Of a stretch of 64,000 nucleotides of DNA, positions 18,601 through 25,909 are shown one piece after another; positions within the stretch are counted from its first letter, which is position 1, and the number at the start of each line of letters is the position of its first letter. Position numbers and translations under genes: made by a program. Under the pieces are notes generated by a model that worked only from the letters and a program-made list of their open reading frames with translations, searched no databases and had not been told where the DNA came from. Source of the stretch: Paenibacillus gallinarum (lineage in GTDB: Bacteria; Bacillota; Bacilli; Paenibacillales; Paenibacillaceae); NCBI RefSeq assembly GCF_014836635.1, contig NZ_JACSQL010000015.1, positions 19,182 to 83,181 on the forward strand, given 5' to 3'.

Positions 18601-18819
18601 CTAATGAAACAAGATGCCGAACATCTGCTTAGCCTGCTGGAACAAGGAGCTAAAATGTACATTTGCGGTGATGGTACAAAAATGGCACCGGATGTGGAAC
18701 AGACCTTGATTGCAGCTTATCAGTTGAAACATGGGGTTAGTGAAGATGAGGCATTATCTTGGTTGACCGGTCTTGAATCATCTGGTAAATATGCGAAGGA
18801 TGTATGGGCGGGAGCTTGA
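15628..18819 (+). CDS. CYP102-type cytochrome P450/P450 reductase fusion
   Basis: A self-sufficient fatty-acid monooxygenase like P450 BM3: heme domain fused to its own diflavin reductase. In order: P450 (about 1-465) with the I-helix AGHETTSG and the heme loop FGNGQRACIGQQ (Cys near 402); FMN flavodoxin (about 490-635) beginning VLYGSNLGTAEGIA; FAD-binding region with RYYSISSSP near 840; NADPH region with GPGTGVAPFRGF near 916. The 1063 residues match CYP102A enzymes, which hydroxylate fatty acids at subterminal carbons. ATG follows AACGGAGGGAAACGAA. Confidence 0.95.
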   Translation: MTESVHIPQPKTYGPLGNLPMIEGTAPIQSLSKVAKEYGPIFQMQYPAGRKEVYISGHEFVKDATDEKRFDKRIWAPLQNVRPFAGDGLFTSATNEPNWKKAHNILLSSFSQRAMQGYHTKMLDIAFQLVQKWARLNPDETVDVPADMTRLTLDTIGICGFDYRFNSFYREDNHPFIDAMVRSLDEGMNQLHRLGIQEMFMVKRKKQFQDDKQFMFNLVDDLIKERKERGGGNSGDLLSHMLEGVDPATGEKLDSENIRFQIITFLIAGHETTSGLLSFAIYYLMKNPDKMKKIVEEVDRVLKDPVPTYNQVRELKYTRMVLNEALRLWPTAPAFSLYAKEDTQIAGKYPIKKNDSVTVLIPALHRDTRVWGDDVEEFKPERFADPSAVPHDAYKPFGNGQRACIGQQFALQEATLVLGLVVKHFEFIDVNNYELKVKEALTLKPDDFHVKVRSRGNLSAALMIPGASAVTAQEQTSEAATAESLPENAHRTPMLVLYGSNLGTAEGIAREVADRAKYQGFDSNVAPMDDYVGDLPKEGVVLIVTASYNGQPPSNAKSFTQWIESAGPAEFEGVRYVVFGCGDHNWASTYQRIPRLIDETLEAKGATRLLGRGESDASGDFETDVDDWSEGLWPDLMQALDLKLVENGKKKGTSLKVKYVSGVAAVPLVETYHAELGHVVKSENLQNAESGRITQHIEIALPEGVSYQEGDHLGILPVNPESLVQRVLKRFALQGSSHLVLSASGRSSAHLPVGTPVRLDDLLARSVELQEPATRAQLRELAAYTVCPPHAKELTAMLDDEIYQSEIRAKRITMLDLIERYEACEIPFERFMELLPALKPRYYSISSSPKVSENIVSITVSVVRDAAWSGQGQYKGIASNYLEGLEIGAEVFLFVRTPESGFHLPEKAESPIIMIGPGTGVAPFRGFIQARKVMKEQNIKLGEAHLYFGCRNPEHDYLYKEELVAAQEEGLVTLHTAFSRVNGQEKCYVQHLMKQDAEHLLSLLEQGAKMYICGDGTKMAPDVEQTLIAAYQLKHGVSEDEALSWLTGLESSGKYAKDVWAGA

Positions 18820-18833
18820 TCTAACCTTGAATA

Positions 18834-18880
18834 AAAGGCTAATCTCAGTGGTGTATTCACTGGGGTTAGCCCTTTTTTTT
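18834..18880 (+). terminator. Terminator of the P450 gene
   Basis: GGCTAATCTCAGTG pairs with CACTGGGGTTAGCC and runs into eight T residues. Confidence 0.92.
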
Positions 18881-18979
18881 ATAATTAGCTCATTTGGAAA
18901 AACCTGTACATTCTTTACTACAGGCAAGTACAATGTGGATAAGATTCGAAGACTATTAGCAGCCGCAGGGAGTGAGTAC

Positions 18980-19468
18980 ATGTTATCGTTTCAAATCATC
19001 AGTTTGATCGTATATTTAGGTTTGTCTGCTGTCATTCTTTGTCATAGTATATGGCTACGTGGGCGGGTGGGACAAATTAGGTTTGATGGCCAGGGGAAAC
19101 AGCAATCTTTTCTTACCATAGTCGTGTTTATTTTAGGTGGCGTTTATCTCATTTCAAGTACAGGTATCTTGAGATACGGACTCTTTATTATCGCTTTTAT
19201 CGTGCATTACTTTGTAACCCGGTTCTATGTAGGAACAAAGGGAATAAAGTACGGTACACGTTTTTACTCTTTCGACCAGGTCCGTTCCTATCGTGGGTAT
19301 AGCGATACAAATGAGTTATCCCTCTTCTTACACGGAAAGACGAATGATATTTATTTACGGCCGCGGATATCTTATCATAGCAGTACAATTCGTCAGATAT
19401 TGGAGCAAGAAGGAATAGAGAGCGTTAACGATCCGGAAGATACAACCGAACATGGAACTATGAAATAA
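18980..19468 (+). CDS. Small membrane protein, DUF5673-like
   Basis: A 162-residue protein with three predicted membrane helices (about 5-24, 44-60, 64-83) and a soluble C-terminal domain that begins YVGTKGIKYGTRFYSFDQVRSYRGY. A beta-rich tail after a short helical bundle suggests a PH-like or DUF5673 fold; I am not certain of the family. ATG at 18980 has AGGGAG 7 bases upstream. The frame is open further left, but that part lies over the P450 terminator. Function unknown. Confidence 0.6.
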   Translation: MLSFQIISLIVYLGLSAVILCHSIWLRGRVGQIRFDGQGKQQSFLTIVVFILGGVYLISSTGILRYGLFIIAFIVHYFVTRFYVGTKGIKYGTRFYSFDQVRSYRGYSDTNELSLFLHGKTNDIYLRPRISYHSSTIRQILEQEGIESVNDPEDTTEHGTMK

Positions 19469-19580
19469 GACGTTCTATTGCAAACACTGTTTTGGATGTA
19501 AGACGTAATCATGGGCGACAATTGGGCCTTTGCCCCAAACTTCATAAATAATAAACACTATATCCGCCTTTTGGGCTGCA

Positions 19581-19633
19581 GACTGTAAGTAAACTAGCTT
19601 AAACTAGTTTGCCTGCAGTCTTTTTTGTTTTTT
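19581..19633 (+). terminator. Terminator before ppdK
   Basis: GACTGTAAGTAAACTAG pairs with CTAGTTTGCCTGCAGTC through wobble pairs and one mismatch, followed by TTTTTTGTTTTTT. It insulates ppdK from upstream transcription. Confidence 0.9.
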
Positions 19634-19690
19634 ATATGACGAATTTTGTGTGATTTAGTATGAGTGAAAAGGGACCTAAGATTCTTCTTA

Positions 19691-19738
19691 TCATGACGTA
19701 TTATATATTGACCAATTACCCTTCATGACGTATTATAT
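19691..19738 (+). promoter_or_regulatory. ppdK promoter with two identical 16-bp direct repeats (candidate CcpN operators)
   Basis: TCATGACGTATTATAT occurs at 19691-19706 and again, without a mismatch, at 19723-19738, 32 bases apart (about three helical turns). Between and within them lies a promoter: TTGACC (19708-19713), 17-base spacer, TATTAT (19731-19736). Copy 2 covers the -10 box and copy 1 ends just before the -35. CATGACGTATT fits the CcpN consensus as I recall it (TRTGHYATAYW) at 9 of 11 positions, and ccpN is the next gene but one. Confidence 0.7.
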
Positions 19739-19788
19739 TGGCTGAGAACAATTTGAAAATATTGGTAAATATGACAAGGAGAGATAAA

Positions 19789-22485
19789 ATGAAGAACAAG
19801 CGTGTGTTTTTGTTTCATGAAGGAAACGCGTCTATGCGCGAGCTGCTCGGAGGAAAAGGTGCGGACCTAGCCGAAATGACGAAAGCTGGATTACCAGTTC
19901 CTTATGGATTCACCATCACTACAGCTTCCTGCAGAGATTATTATACTCACCTTGGTCATATTCCGCTTACACTCATTGATGAGATTCGAACAGCACTTCG
20001 ATCTCTTGAACAAACTTCAAACAAGCGTTTCGGTGATCCGGTGAGTCCTCTTTTACTTGCGGTACGTTCAGGAGCGGTTACTTCTATGCCCGGCATGATG
20101 GATACCATTCTTAATTTAGGCCTCACGGATGAAACGGTAGAGGGTCTTGCGTTAACTACAGGTGATCGAAGATTTGCGCTGGAATGTTATGCGAGATTTA
20201 TACAGATGTATGGTCATGTCGCCATGGATATCGAAAATAATGCTTTCTCTAAAGTTCTTCAGCAAGTAAACCGTGAATCGGAAGCGGAACATATCGGACA
20301 GTTATCGGAAGAGAAATTGGAAGAATTGATTAGCAAATACAAACAACTTATCCTTCATCGTGCTAAAAAGTCGATCCCGCAAAACGTAGAAGACCAGTTA
20401 ATTGATGCGGTACGGGCTGTTTTCCGTTCCTGGTCAAATCCAAGGGCTAAGGTCTATCGCAAAGTTCATAAAATACCAGAAGATCAAGGCACTGCGGTAA
20501 GTGTACAGGAAATGATTTTTGGGAATCGGGATGAAACGAGCGGTACAGGCGTTTTGTTTACGAGGAATCCTTCCACAGGCGGAAATGAGATGCTGGGTGA
20601 ATATTTGCCTGCTGCCCAAGGGGAAGAAGTCGTATCGGGTACCAGAACACCTTTTGGAATTACTTATCTCAAACAAACGATGCCGTCCGTATATGAACAG
20701 CTTCATGAAGCTGCTTCTTCATTGGAAGAGTTATATGGCGATATTCAAGATATTGAATTTACGATTGAGAAAGGTCAGCTGTACATATTACAAACAAGAA
20801 ATGCAAGAAGAACAGCGCAAGCTGCCATGAAAGCAGCGGTTGATTATGCGGAAGAAGGAATTATTACCAAAGAAGAGGCACTGATTAGAATAGAGCCTGA
20901 ACACTTAAATCAACTGCTCCATCAATCGATTAAAATTAGAGAAGAAGATGAGATTATAGCTAGCGGACTACCTGCTTCTCCTGGAGCAGTGAGCGGACAG
21001 CTCGTATTCGATGCAGAAACGGCTGAATCATGGGCATCTCTTGGGAAACGAGTAATTCTCGTGCGCAGGGAAACGACCCCGCAGGATATTCACGGTGTTA
21101 TCGCAGCAGAAGGACTTCTTACACTCCGCGGTGGAATGACAAGTCATGCTGCTGTAGTGGCGAGAGGGATGGGAACACCTTGTGTATGTGGCTGTGAAGA
21201 ACTTGAACTACGAGAAGATACGAAAGAGCTGATCTGCAGTGATCAGATCTTCCGCGAAGGAGATTTAATATCGATCGATGGCGGAACAGGAAAAGTGTAT
21301 GCCGGAGAAATTGAACTGAGAGAGCCCGAAATATCCGAAGAACTAACACGGATGCTCGGCTGGGCAGATGAAGTGAAGAGGATGAAAGTATTTGCAAACA
21401 GTGATCATCCCCATGATGTGAGACTCGCTCGTAAATGGGGAGCAGAGGGAATTGGGCTGTGCCGAACAGAGCATATGTTTTTATCTCCATCGAGACTTCC
21501 GCTAGTACAAAGGGTCATTGTTGCAGGAAGTAATCAAGAGCGTCAGGAAGCGCTCCAAAGACTACTACCTGTGCAGCAATCTGATTTCGCAGAAATTTTT
21601 GCGGAAATGGATGGATTGCCAGTAACAATCAGGTTGCTTGATCCACCGCTCCACGAATTTTTACCTAAGCTCGAAGTGCTCGAAGGAAGAAGAGAGCATC
21701 TCGAGATGATTACACTCGATGGTGATACAGATGAACTCGAGAAGGTAGATCGTGTAATGGAGAAGGTTAAGGAATTGAAAGAATCGAATCCCATGTTAGG
21801 TCAAAGAGGAGCAAGACTTGGCATCGTCTTCCCGGAAATTTATGACATGCAGATCGAAGCTATATTCAGAGCAGCACTGCAATGTATTCATCAAGGGATC
21901 AAAGTACTGCCTGAGATCATGATTCCGCTGATTGGTCACGCAAGTGAGTTATCCTTCCTGCGTAAATTAGTAGATCAAGTAGCAGAGCAGGTACTTAGGG
22001 AAGAGCGAATCCATTGTCCTTACCGTGTAGGTACCATGATCGAGGTTCCTCGTGCTGCACTTACCGCGTCACAAATTGCGGAGCATGCCGACTTTTTCTC
22101 GTTTGGCACGAATGATCTGACCCAGATGACGCTGGGGTATAGCCGAGATGATGCAGAACGGAAGTTTTTGAATCATTATGTAGAACAAAAGATTCTCCCT
22201 GCTAATCCATTTGAAGTATTGGATCAAGATGGAGTTGGTGAGCTGATTCGGATTGGCCTTGAACAAGGAAGATCCCTTAAACCGGAACTTGCAGCAGGAA
22301 TATGTGGAGAACATGCAGGGGAGCGAGATTCGATTTTCTTTTTCCATAACGTAGGACTTGATTATATTAGCTGCTCTCCTTATAGAGTACCGTTTGCACG
22401 TATCGCTGCTGCCCAAGCACAGATTCAAGCTTCAAATATAACAAAGTCATCACATGGTGAGAATCCTATTTCTACTACAGCATAA
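19789..22485 (+). CDS. ppdK: Pyruvate, phosphate dikinase
   Basis: Interconverts pyruvate, ATP and phosphate with PEP, AMP and pyrophosphate. It has the N-terminal ATP-grasp part (LLGGKGADLAEMTKAGLPVP), the phosphohistidine domain with catalytic H453 in GGMTSHAAVVARGMGTP, and the C-terminal PEP-binding barrel with FFSFGTNDLTQMTLGYSRDD and the cysteine loop GICGEHAGE near residue 839. The 898 residues match bacterial PPDK. ATG 19789 follows AAGGAGAG; the frame runs further left over the promoter. The next genes are its repressor candidate and its regulatory kinase/phosphorylase. Confidence 0.96.
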   Translation: MKNKRVFLFHEGNASMRELLGGKGADLAEMTKAGLPVPYGFTITTASCRDYYTHLGHIPLTLIDEIRTALRSLEQTSNKRFGDPVSPLLLAVRSGAVTSMPGMMDTILNLGLTDETVEGLALTTGDRRFALECYARFIQMYGHVAMDIENNAFSKVLQQVNRESEAEHIGQLSEEKLEELISKYKQLILHRAKKSIPQNVEDQLIDAVRAVFRSWSNPRAKVYRKVHKIPEDQGTAVSVQEMIFGNRDETSGTGVLFTRNPSTGGNEMLGEYLPAAQGEEVVSGTRTPFGITYLKQTMPSVYEQLHEAASSLEELYGDIQDIEFTIEKGQLYILQTRNARRTAQAAMKAAVDYAEEGIITKEEALIRIEPEHLNQLLHQSIKIREEDEIIASGLPASPGAVSGQLVFDAETAESWASLGKRVILVRRETTPQDIHGVIAAEGLLTLRGGMTSHAAVVARGMGTPCVCGCEELELREDTKELICSDQIFREGDLISIDGGTGKVYAGEIELREPEISEELTRMLGWADEVKRMKVFANSDHPHDVRLARKWGAEGIGLCRTEHMFLSPSRLPLVQRVIVAGSNQERQEALQRLLPVQQSDFAEIFAEMDGLPVTIRLLDPPLHEFLPKLEVLEGRREHLEMITLDGDTDELEKVDRVMEKVKELKESNPMLGQRGARLGIVFPEIYDMQIEAIFRAALQCIHQGIKVLPEIMIPLIGHASELSFLRKLVDQVAEQVLREERIHCPYRVGTMIEVPRAALTASQIAEHADFFSFGTNDLTQMTLGYSRDDAERKFLNHYVEQKILPANPFEVLDQDGVGELIRIGLEQGRSLKPELAAGICGEHAGERDSIFFFHNVGLDYISCSPYRVPFARIAAAQAQIQASNITKSSHGENPISTTA

Positions 22486-22512
22486 GAGAAAGTTAACAAA
22501 ATACGCTGGAGG

Positions 22513-23151
22513 GTGAATAAAATAGAACTTACCGCACGCCAGCAGCAAATTATTGACATTGTACAGAAGAAGACACCGATTATTGGAGATCAGATCGCTG
22601 AACAGCTTGGCTTGCCTAAACCGACGATACGCAGCGATCTTTCTCTTCTTGTAATGACACAGTACTTGTCTGCGAAACCGAAGGTTGGATATTTTCCAGG
22701 TGAGCGTCTGACGGTTAAGGAACCGCTTCGAACTTCGCTTGTAAATATGAAAGTAAAAGATATTCAAAGTGTACCGGTCGTAATCAATGAAAATGCGACG
22801 CTTCACGAAGCCGTGGTTGCTCTATTTTTAGAGGACGTTGGCACCCTGTTTGTTATTAACAAAGAAGGTAGACTTTCTGGCATCTTATCTCGAAAAGACC
22901 TCCTGAAGATGACGCTTGGGAATCAGGATTTATCAGAAGTGCCTGTATGTATGCTGATGACAAGAGCCGTGCAGATGATTGCCGTCACACCGGAAGATCA
23001 TGTGGTGGAGGCTGCACAGAAAATGATTAATTATGAAGTGGACAGTCTTCCTGTTATCCGAACGTGGAATCAAGAAGATGGGTATGAAGTGGTTGGCAGA
23101 ATAACCAAGACTACCATTACCAAGCTTGTCGTTCAGATCGCAGTAGAATAG
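22513..23151 (+). CDS. ccpN: CcpN-type repressor (HTH plus CBS pair)
   Basis: A 212-residue regulator of gluconeogenic genes: N-terminal helix-turn-helix (about 5-60, QLGLPKPTIRSDLSLLV) and two CBS domains (about 75-205) that in Bacillus sense nucleotides. It aligns throughout with B. subtilis CcpN, whose start (M-S-T-I-E-L) supports the GTG at 22513 (M-N-K-I-E-L). However, the only Shine-Dalgarno, GGAGG at 22508-22512, touches that GTG, while it sits 9 bases before the ATA at 22522. The start is therefore uncertain. It lies 28 bases after ppdK. Confidence 0.88.
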   Translation: MNKIELTARQQQIIDIVQKKTPIIGDQIAEQLGLPKPTIRSDLSLLVMTQYLSAKPKVGYFPGERLTVKEPLRTSLVNMKVKDIQSVPVVINENATLHEAVVALFLEDVGTLFVINKEGRLSGILSRKDLLKMTLGNQDLSEVPVCMLMTRAVQMIAVTPEDHVVEAAQKMINYEVDSLPVIRTWNQEDGYEVVGRITKTTITKLVVQIAVE

Positions 23152-23169
23152 GCCGCTGGAGGAGAAAAT

Positions 23170-23958
23170 ATGCAATTTGTTGCTATATGCTCGGATTCAC
23201 TTGGGGAAACTGCAGATCTTGTAGTGAGAGCTGCACTGCACCAATTTGAATCCTTGCAAATTCAGATTAAACGTTACCCGCAGATTCGCAGTGAGGAAGA
23301 GATTCGCGATCTGATGGAAGAAGTTCATCGAATGTCAGGGTTTGTTGCTTATACTCTTGTGCAGCCCGAACTTCGTGAACTGATCAAAGAAGAGTCAATA
23401 CGGCTGAGTATCCGAACGGTGGATATTATGGGCCCCATGATGCAGGCCTTTATCGATACATTTCATGATTCCCCTACCCAAAGACCAGGGGTGCTCCACC
23501 GCCTGGATGAGGACTATTTTCGCCGGGTAGAAGCAGTTGAATTTGCGGTAAAATGTGATGACGGCAAAGATACCAGTGCGATTCGAAAAGCGGATATTGT
23601 CCTTCTAGGTGTGTCTCGCACTTCGAAAACTCCGCTCAGTATTTTTCTGGCCCACAAAGGTTATAAGGTCGTGAATTATCCCGTTGTGCCTGAGATTAAA
23701 CCTCCTGATCCGCTTAATGAAGCAATCAAGGGACAAGTCATCGGCCTTACGATGGACGCAGAACATCTGCTTAAAATTCGCACAGAGCGCTTGAAAGTTA
23801 TGGGTTTACCGCACGGTTCTAATTATGCTTCACTTGCTAGAATTGTTGAAGAATTGGAATATGCATATACGTTGTTTGATCGGTTAGGTTGTCCGGTTAT
23901 TAATGTTACAGACAAAGCGATTGAAGAAACAGCCGGAATGATACTTGGTTATATATGA
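23170..23958 (+). CDS. PPDK regulatory protein (DUF299 kinase/phosphorylase)
   Basis: A 262-residue bifunctional regulator that phosphorylates PPDK with ADP to inactivate it and dephosphorylates it with phosphate. The nucleotide loop GVSRTSKTPLS lies near residues 149-159, and the family start FVAICSDSLGETADLV is present. It is the YqfL orthologue; ccpN-yqfL is a conserved pair in Bacillus, and here the target enzyme gene is directly upstream. ATG follows CTGGAGGAGAAAAT; a terminator follows the stop. Confidence 0.95.
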   Translation: MQFVAICSDSLGETADLVVRAALHQFESLQIQIKRYPQIRSEEEIRDLMEEVHRMSGFVAYTLVQPELRELIKEESIRLSIRTVDIMGPMMQAFIDTFHDSPTQRPGVLHRLDEDYFRRVEAVEFAVKCDDGKDTSAIRKADIVLLGVSRTSKTPLSIFLAHKGYKVVNYPVVPEIKPPDPLNEAIKGQVIGLTMDAEHLLKIRTERLKVMGLPHGSNYASLARIVEELEYAYTLFDRLGCPVINVTDKAIEETAGMILGYI

Positions 23959-23981
23959 AACCGCCTTCTGGCGGTTTTCTG
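23957..23981 (+). terminator. Terminator of the ppdK operon
   Basis: AAACCGCC-TTCT-GGCGGTTTTC is a compact GC-rich hairpin followed by a T-rich stretch. It overlaps the last codon region of the regulator gene. Confidence 0.9.
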
Positions 23982-24032
23982 CTTCTTTTGATACGATAAT
24001 AGATATAACAAATGCAAATAGGGGGGAGCCGC

Positions 24033-24953
24033 TTGTTAACAACAACAAGATACCAGAATATTACTATAGAACCTTTTGGGGAAGAACATGGACCGTTTTA
24101 TATGAAATTAAAAGAGTTAGCCAAACTAGATGATCAGGAACATGTAAACCCGGCAGAGTCAGAAGTTGCTTTTGTTGCGCTTGCTGATGGAGTTCCAGCC
24201 GGCATGATTTTTACATATCATCGTCCGTTTCATCCTTACTGTACCTATATTTCACTTCTCGTCTTACCTTCAAGTGACCGAATGCTGATTGCATCGAGAT
24301 TGCTGATATCTCTATCAGCGCACCGGATGGTGTACCCGCTCCAAATCTCTGTCTGGGAAACCGATTTTGCGATGAAGCAGGCACTTGTTAAGCAAGGTTT
24401 TTATGAAATTAGAAATACATATCAAGTACGTATTGCAACGCCTGAGAGCGGATTGATCAGAGATGAGGAATACTTCATGGAACACCACTCGGATTATCAG
24501 GTGTTAGCACTGTCTGAATATCTAAAGAGGGAACAAGCTGAAGAAGAACTTGTACGTCTTGTGAAAAAAACCTACGAACATACACACCGAGCAAATCCAC
24601 CGGGAGTGTTCGATTTATCTCGCTGGAAGGCATTTCTGCATGAACAAGACTTGGAGTCACAAGGTTCTTATGTTGTTCTCAATGCTACGAACGGTCGTTG
24701 TGCCGGATTTGCCTTGCTTCATTCTACTTCAGAGAACGGTGTGGCGGAACTAGGATGGAGAGGTGTGGCAACTTCTGAGCATTTGGATCTGATTCTGCTG
24801 CTTACAAGAGAACAAATGAAATACGCCGCTGAAAATGGAATCAAGCAACTTGTTTGCGAAGTGGACAGTACAGATCCTTATCAAATGGAGATGCTGCATG
24901 TGTATCCGTTTGAACCTGCTCCTGCATGGGTTACTTATCATAAACAAAGATAA
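24033..24953 (+). CDS. GNAT-family acetyltransferase
   Basis: A 306-residue protein with the form of two fused GNAT units: an N-terminal half with a motif-A-like region (EVAFVALADGVPAGMIFTYH) and a C-terminal half (about 165-306) with YVVLNATNGRCAGFALLH and ELGWRGVATSEHLDL. The acceptor is unknown. TTG at 24033 is taken as start because GGGGGGAG lies just before it; the frame also contains an ATG at 24012 that overlaps the ribosome site. Confidence 0.7.
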   Translation: MLTTTRYQNITIEPFGEEHGPFYMKLKELAKLDDQEHVNPAESEVAFVALADGVPAGMIFTYHRPFHPYCTYISLLVLPSSDRMLIASRLLISLSAHRMVYPLQISVWETDFAMKQALVKQGFYEIRNTYQVRIATPESGLIRDEEYFMEHHSDYQVLALSEYLKREQAEEELVRLVKKTYEHTHRANPPGVFDLSRWKAFLHEQDLESQGSYVVLNATNGRCAGFALLHSTSENGVAELGWRGVATSEHLDLILLLTREQMKYAAENGIKQLVCEVDSTDPYQMEMLHVYPFEPAPAWVTYHKQR

Positions 24954-24973
24954 TGACAGGAGTTGAATTTCTC

Positions 24974-25744
24974 ATGGTGATAAGAGAACAAGTAGAACAT
25001 TTTATTATGATTGAGCAACATGAACATGCTAGATTAAGCGGAGAGATTGCCAAGCATCTGAAACCTGAATACTTCATACATGAGAAAGATAGACAAGATG
25101 TCATTTATGCAATTACACAGCACGATCGTGGATGGATTCGGCTTGATGCACACCCCATCTGGAATGAAGTCACAAAAGCTCCCTATTATTTCGTCGATTA
25201 TCCCTATGCGGTTAAGCTTAAGATGTACCAAACCGGCATTCAGGAAGTTGAAACCGTTAATCCTTACGCTGGTTACTTAGTAAGTCACCATTTCTCCACC
25301 TTTCCCGATATTAAGAATGGAACCGATCCATTCAGTATTTCTTTTAATCAGGAGGAGAAGCAGAGACAAGAGCAGCTGGAACAACAACTGGGTTCTATTC
25401 AGGAGACAGAAATGAAACAACATTATCACTTACTTCAATTATGTGATGATCTCTCTCTCTACGTATGTATGAATGAACCGGGGGTAAGCAAAGAGAAGGA
25501 ACATCCATGGTTCCAGAATGGGCTCGGATCAGCTGCGGTTCTTTTTCAAGAAGGAAAAGAATCCGTTCAAGCATTTTGGAAAGATGAATATACGGTAGAA
25601 GTGCAGCCTGCTCCATTCAGGAAGTCTTTTGAGACGGAGTTATCGTACCGAAAAGTAGCCAAAAAGGACATTCAAGATAAAGGATTGAATAAAGCTTTTC
25701 ACGAAACAGAGCAGGCAGTTCAAAAAATTACGTACACATCGTAA
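24974..25744 (+). CDS. DUF3891 family protein
   Basis: A 256-residue soluble protein recognised as DUF3891 from HARLSGEIAKHLKPEYF, AITQHDRGWIRLD and YAGYLVSHHFS. The conserved histidines (QHDRGW, HHFS) and the later aspartates in LLQLCDDLSLYVCM recall an HD-type metal site, but catalytic function is not established. The start follows ACAGGAG by about 11 bases. The preceding acetyltransferase ends 20 bases upstream, so the two probably form one transcript. Confidence 0.75.
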   Translation: MVIREQVEHFIMIEQHEHARLSGEIAKHLKPEYFIHEKDRQDVIYAITQHDRGWIRLDAHPIWNEVTKAPYYFVDYPYAVKLKMYQTGIQEVETVNPYAGYLVSHHFSTFPDIKNGTDPFSISFNQEEKQRQEQLEQQLGSIQETEMKQHYHLLQLCDDLSLYVCMNEPGVSKEKEHPWFQNGLGSAAVLFQEGKESVQAFWKDEYTVEVQPAPFRKSFETELSYRKVAKKDIQDKGLNKAFHETEQAVQKITYTS

Positions 25745-25759
25745 AAAATATAGCTCAAA

Positions 25760-25797
25760 GAAAAGAAATGGCCTTCATCGGTCGTTTCTTTTTTGTT
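25760..25797 (+). terminator. Terminator after the DUF3891 gene
   Basis: AAGAAATGGCC pairs imperfectly with GGTCGTTTCTT, followed by TTTTTTG. Confidence 0.6.
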
Positions 25798-25909
25798 TGT
25801 TCATTCATTCATTTTCTCTCTTTGAAATGGAAGGCAGATCAAAACAGTGTTATAATTAATCGAGCTTTTCGTAAAATAGAAATTAATTTTGAAAAATGGG
25901 GTCGTGATT

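Larger units (their letters stand above)
19469..19788 (+). other. Intergenic region before ppdK
   Basis: This 320-base gap holds a terminator, then the ppdK promoter with direct repeats, listed separately. No gene was recognised in the first 100 bases. Confidence 0.6.
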
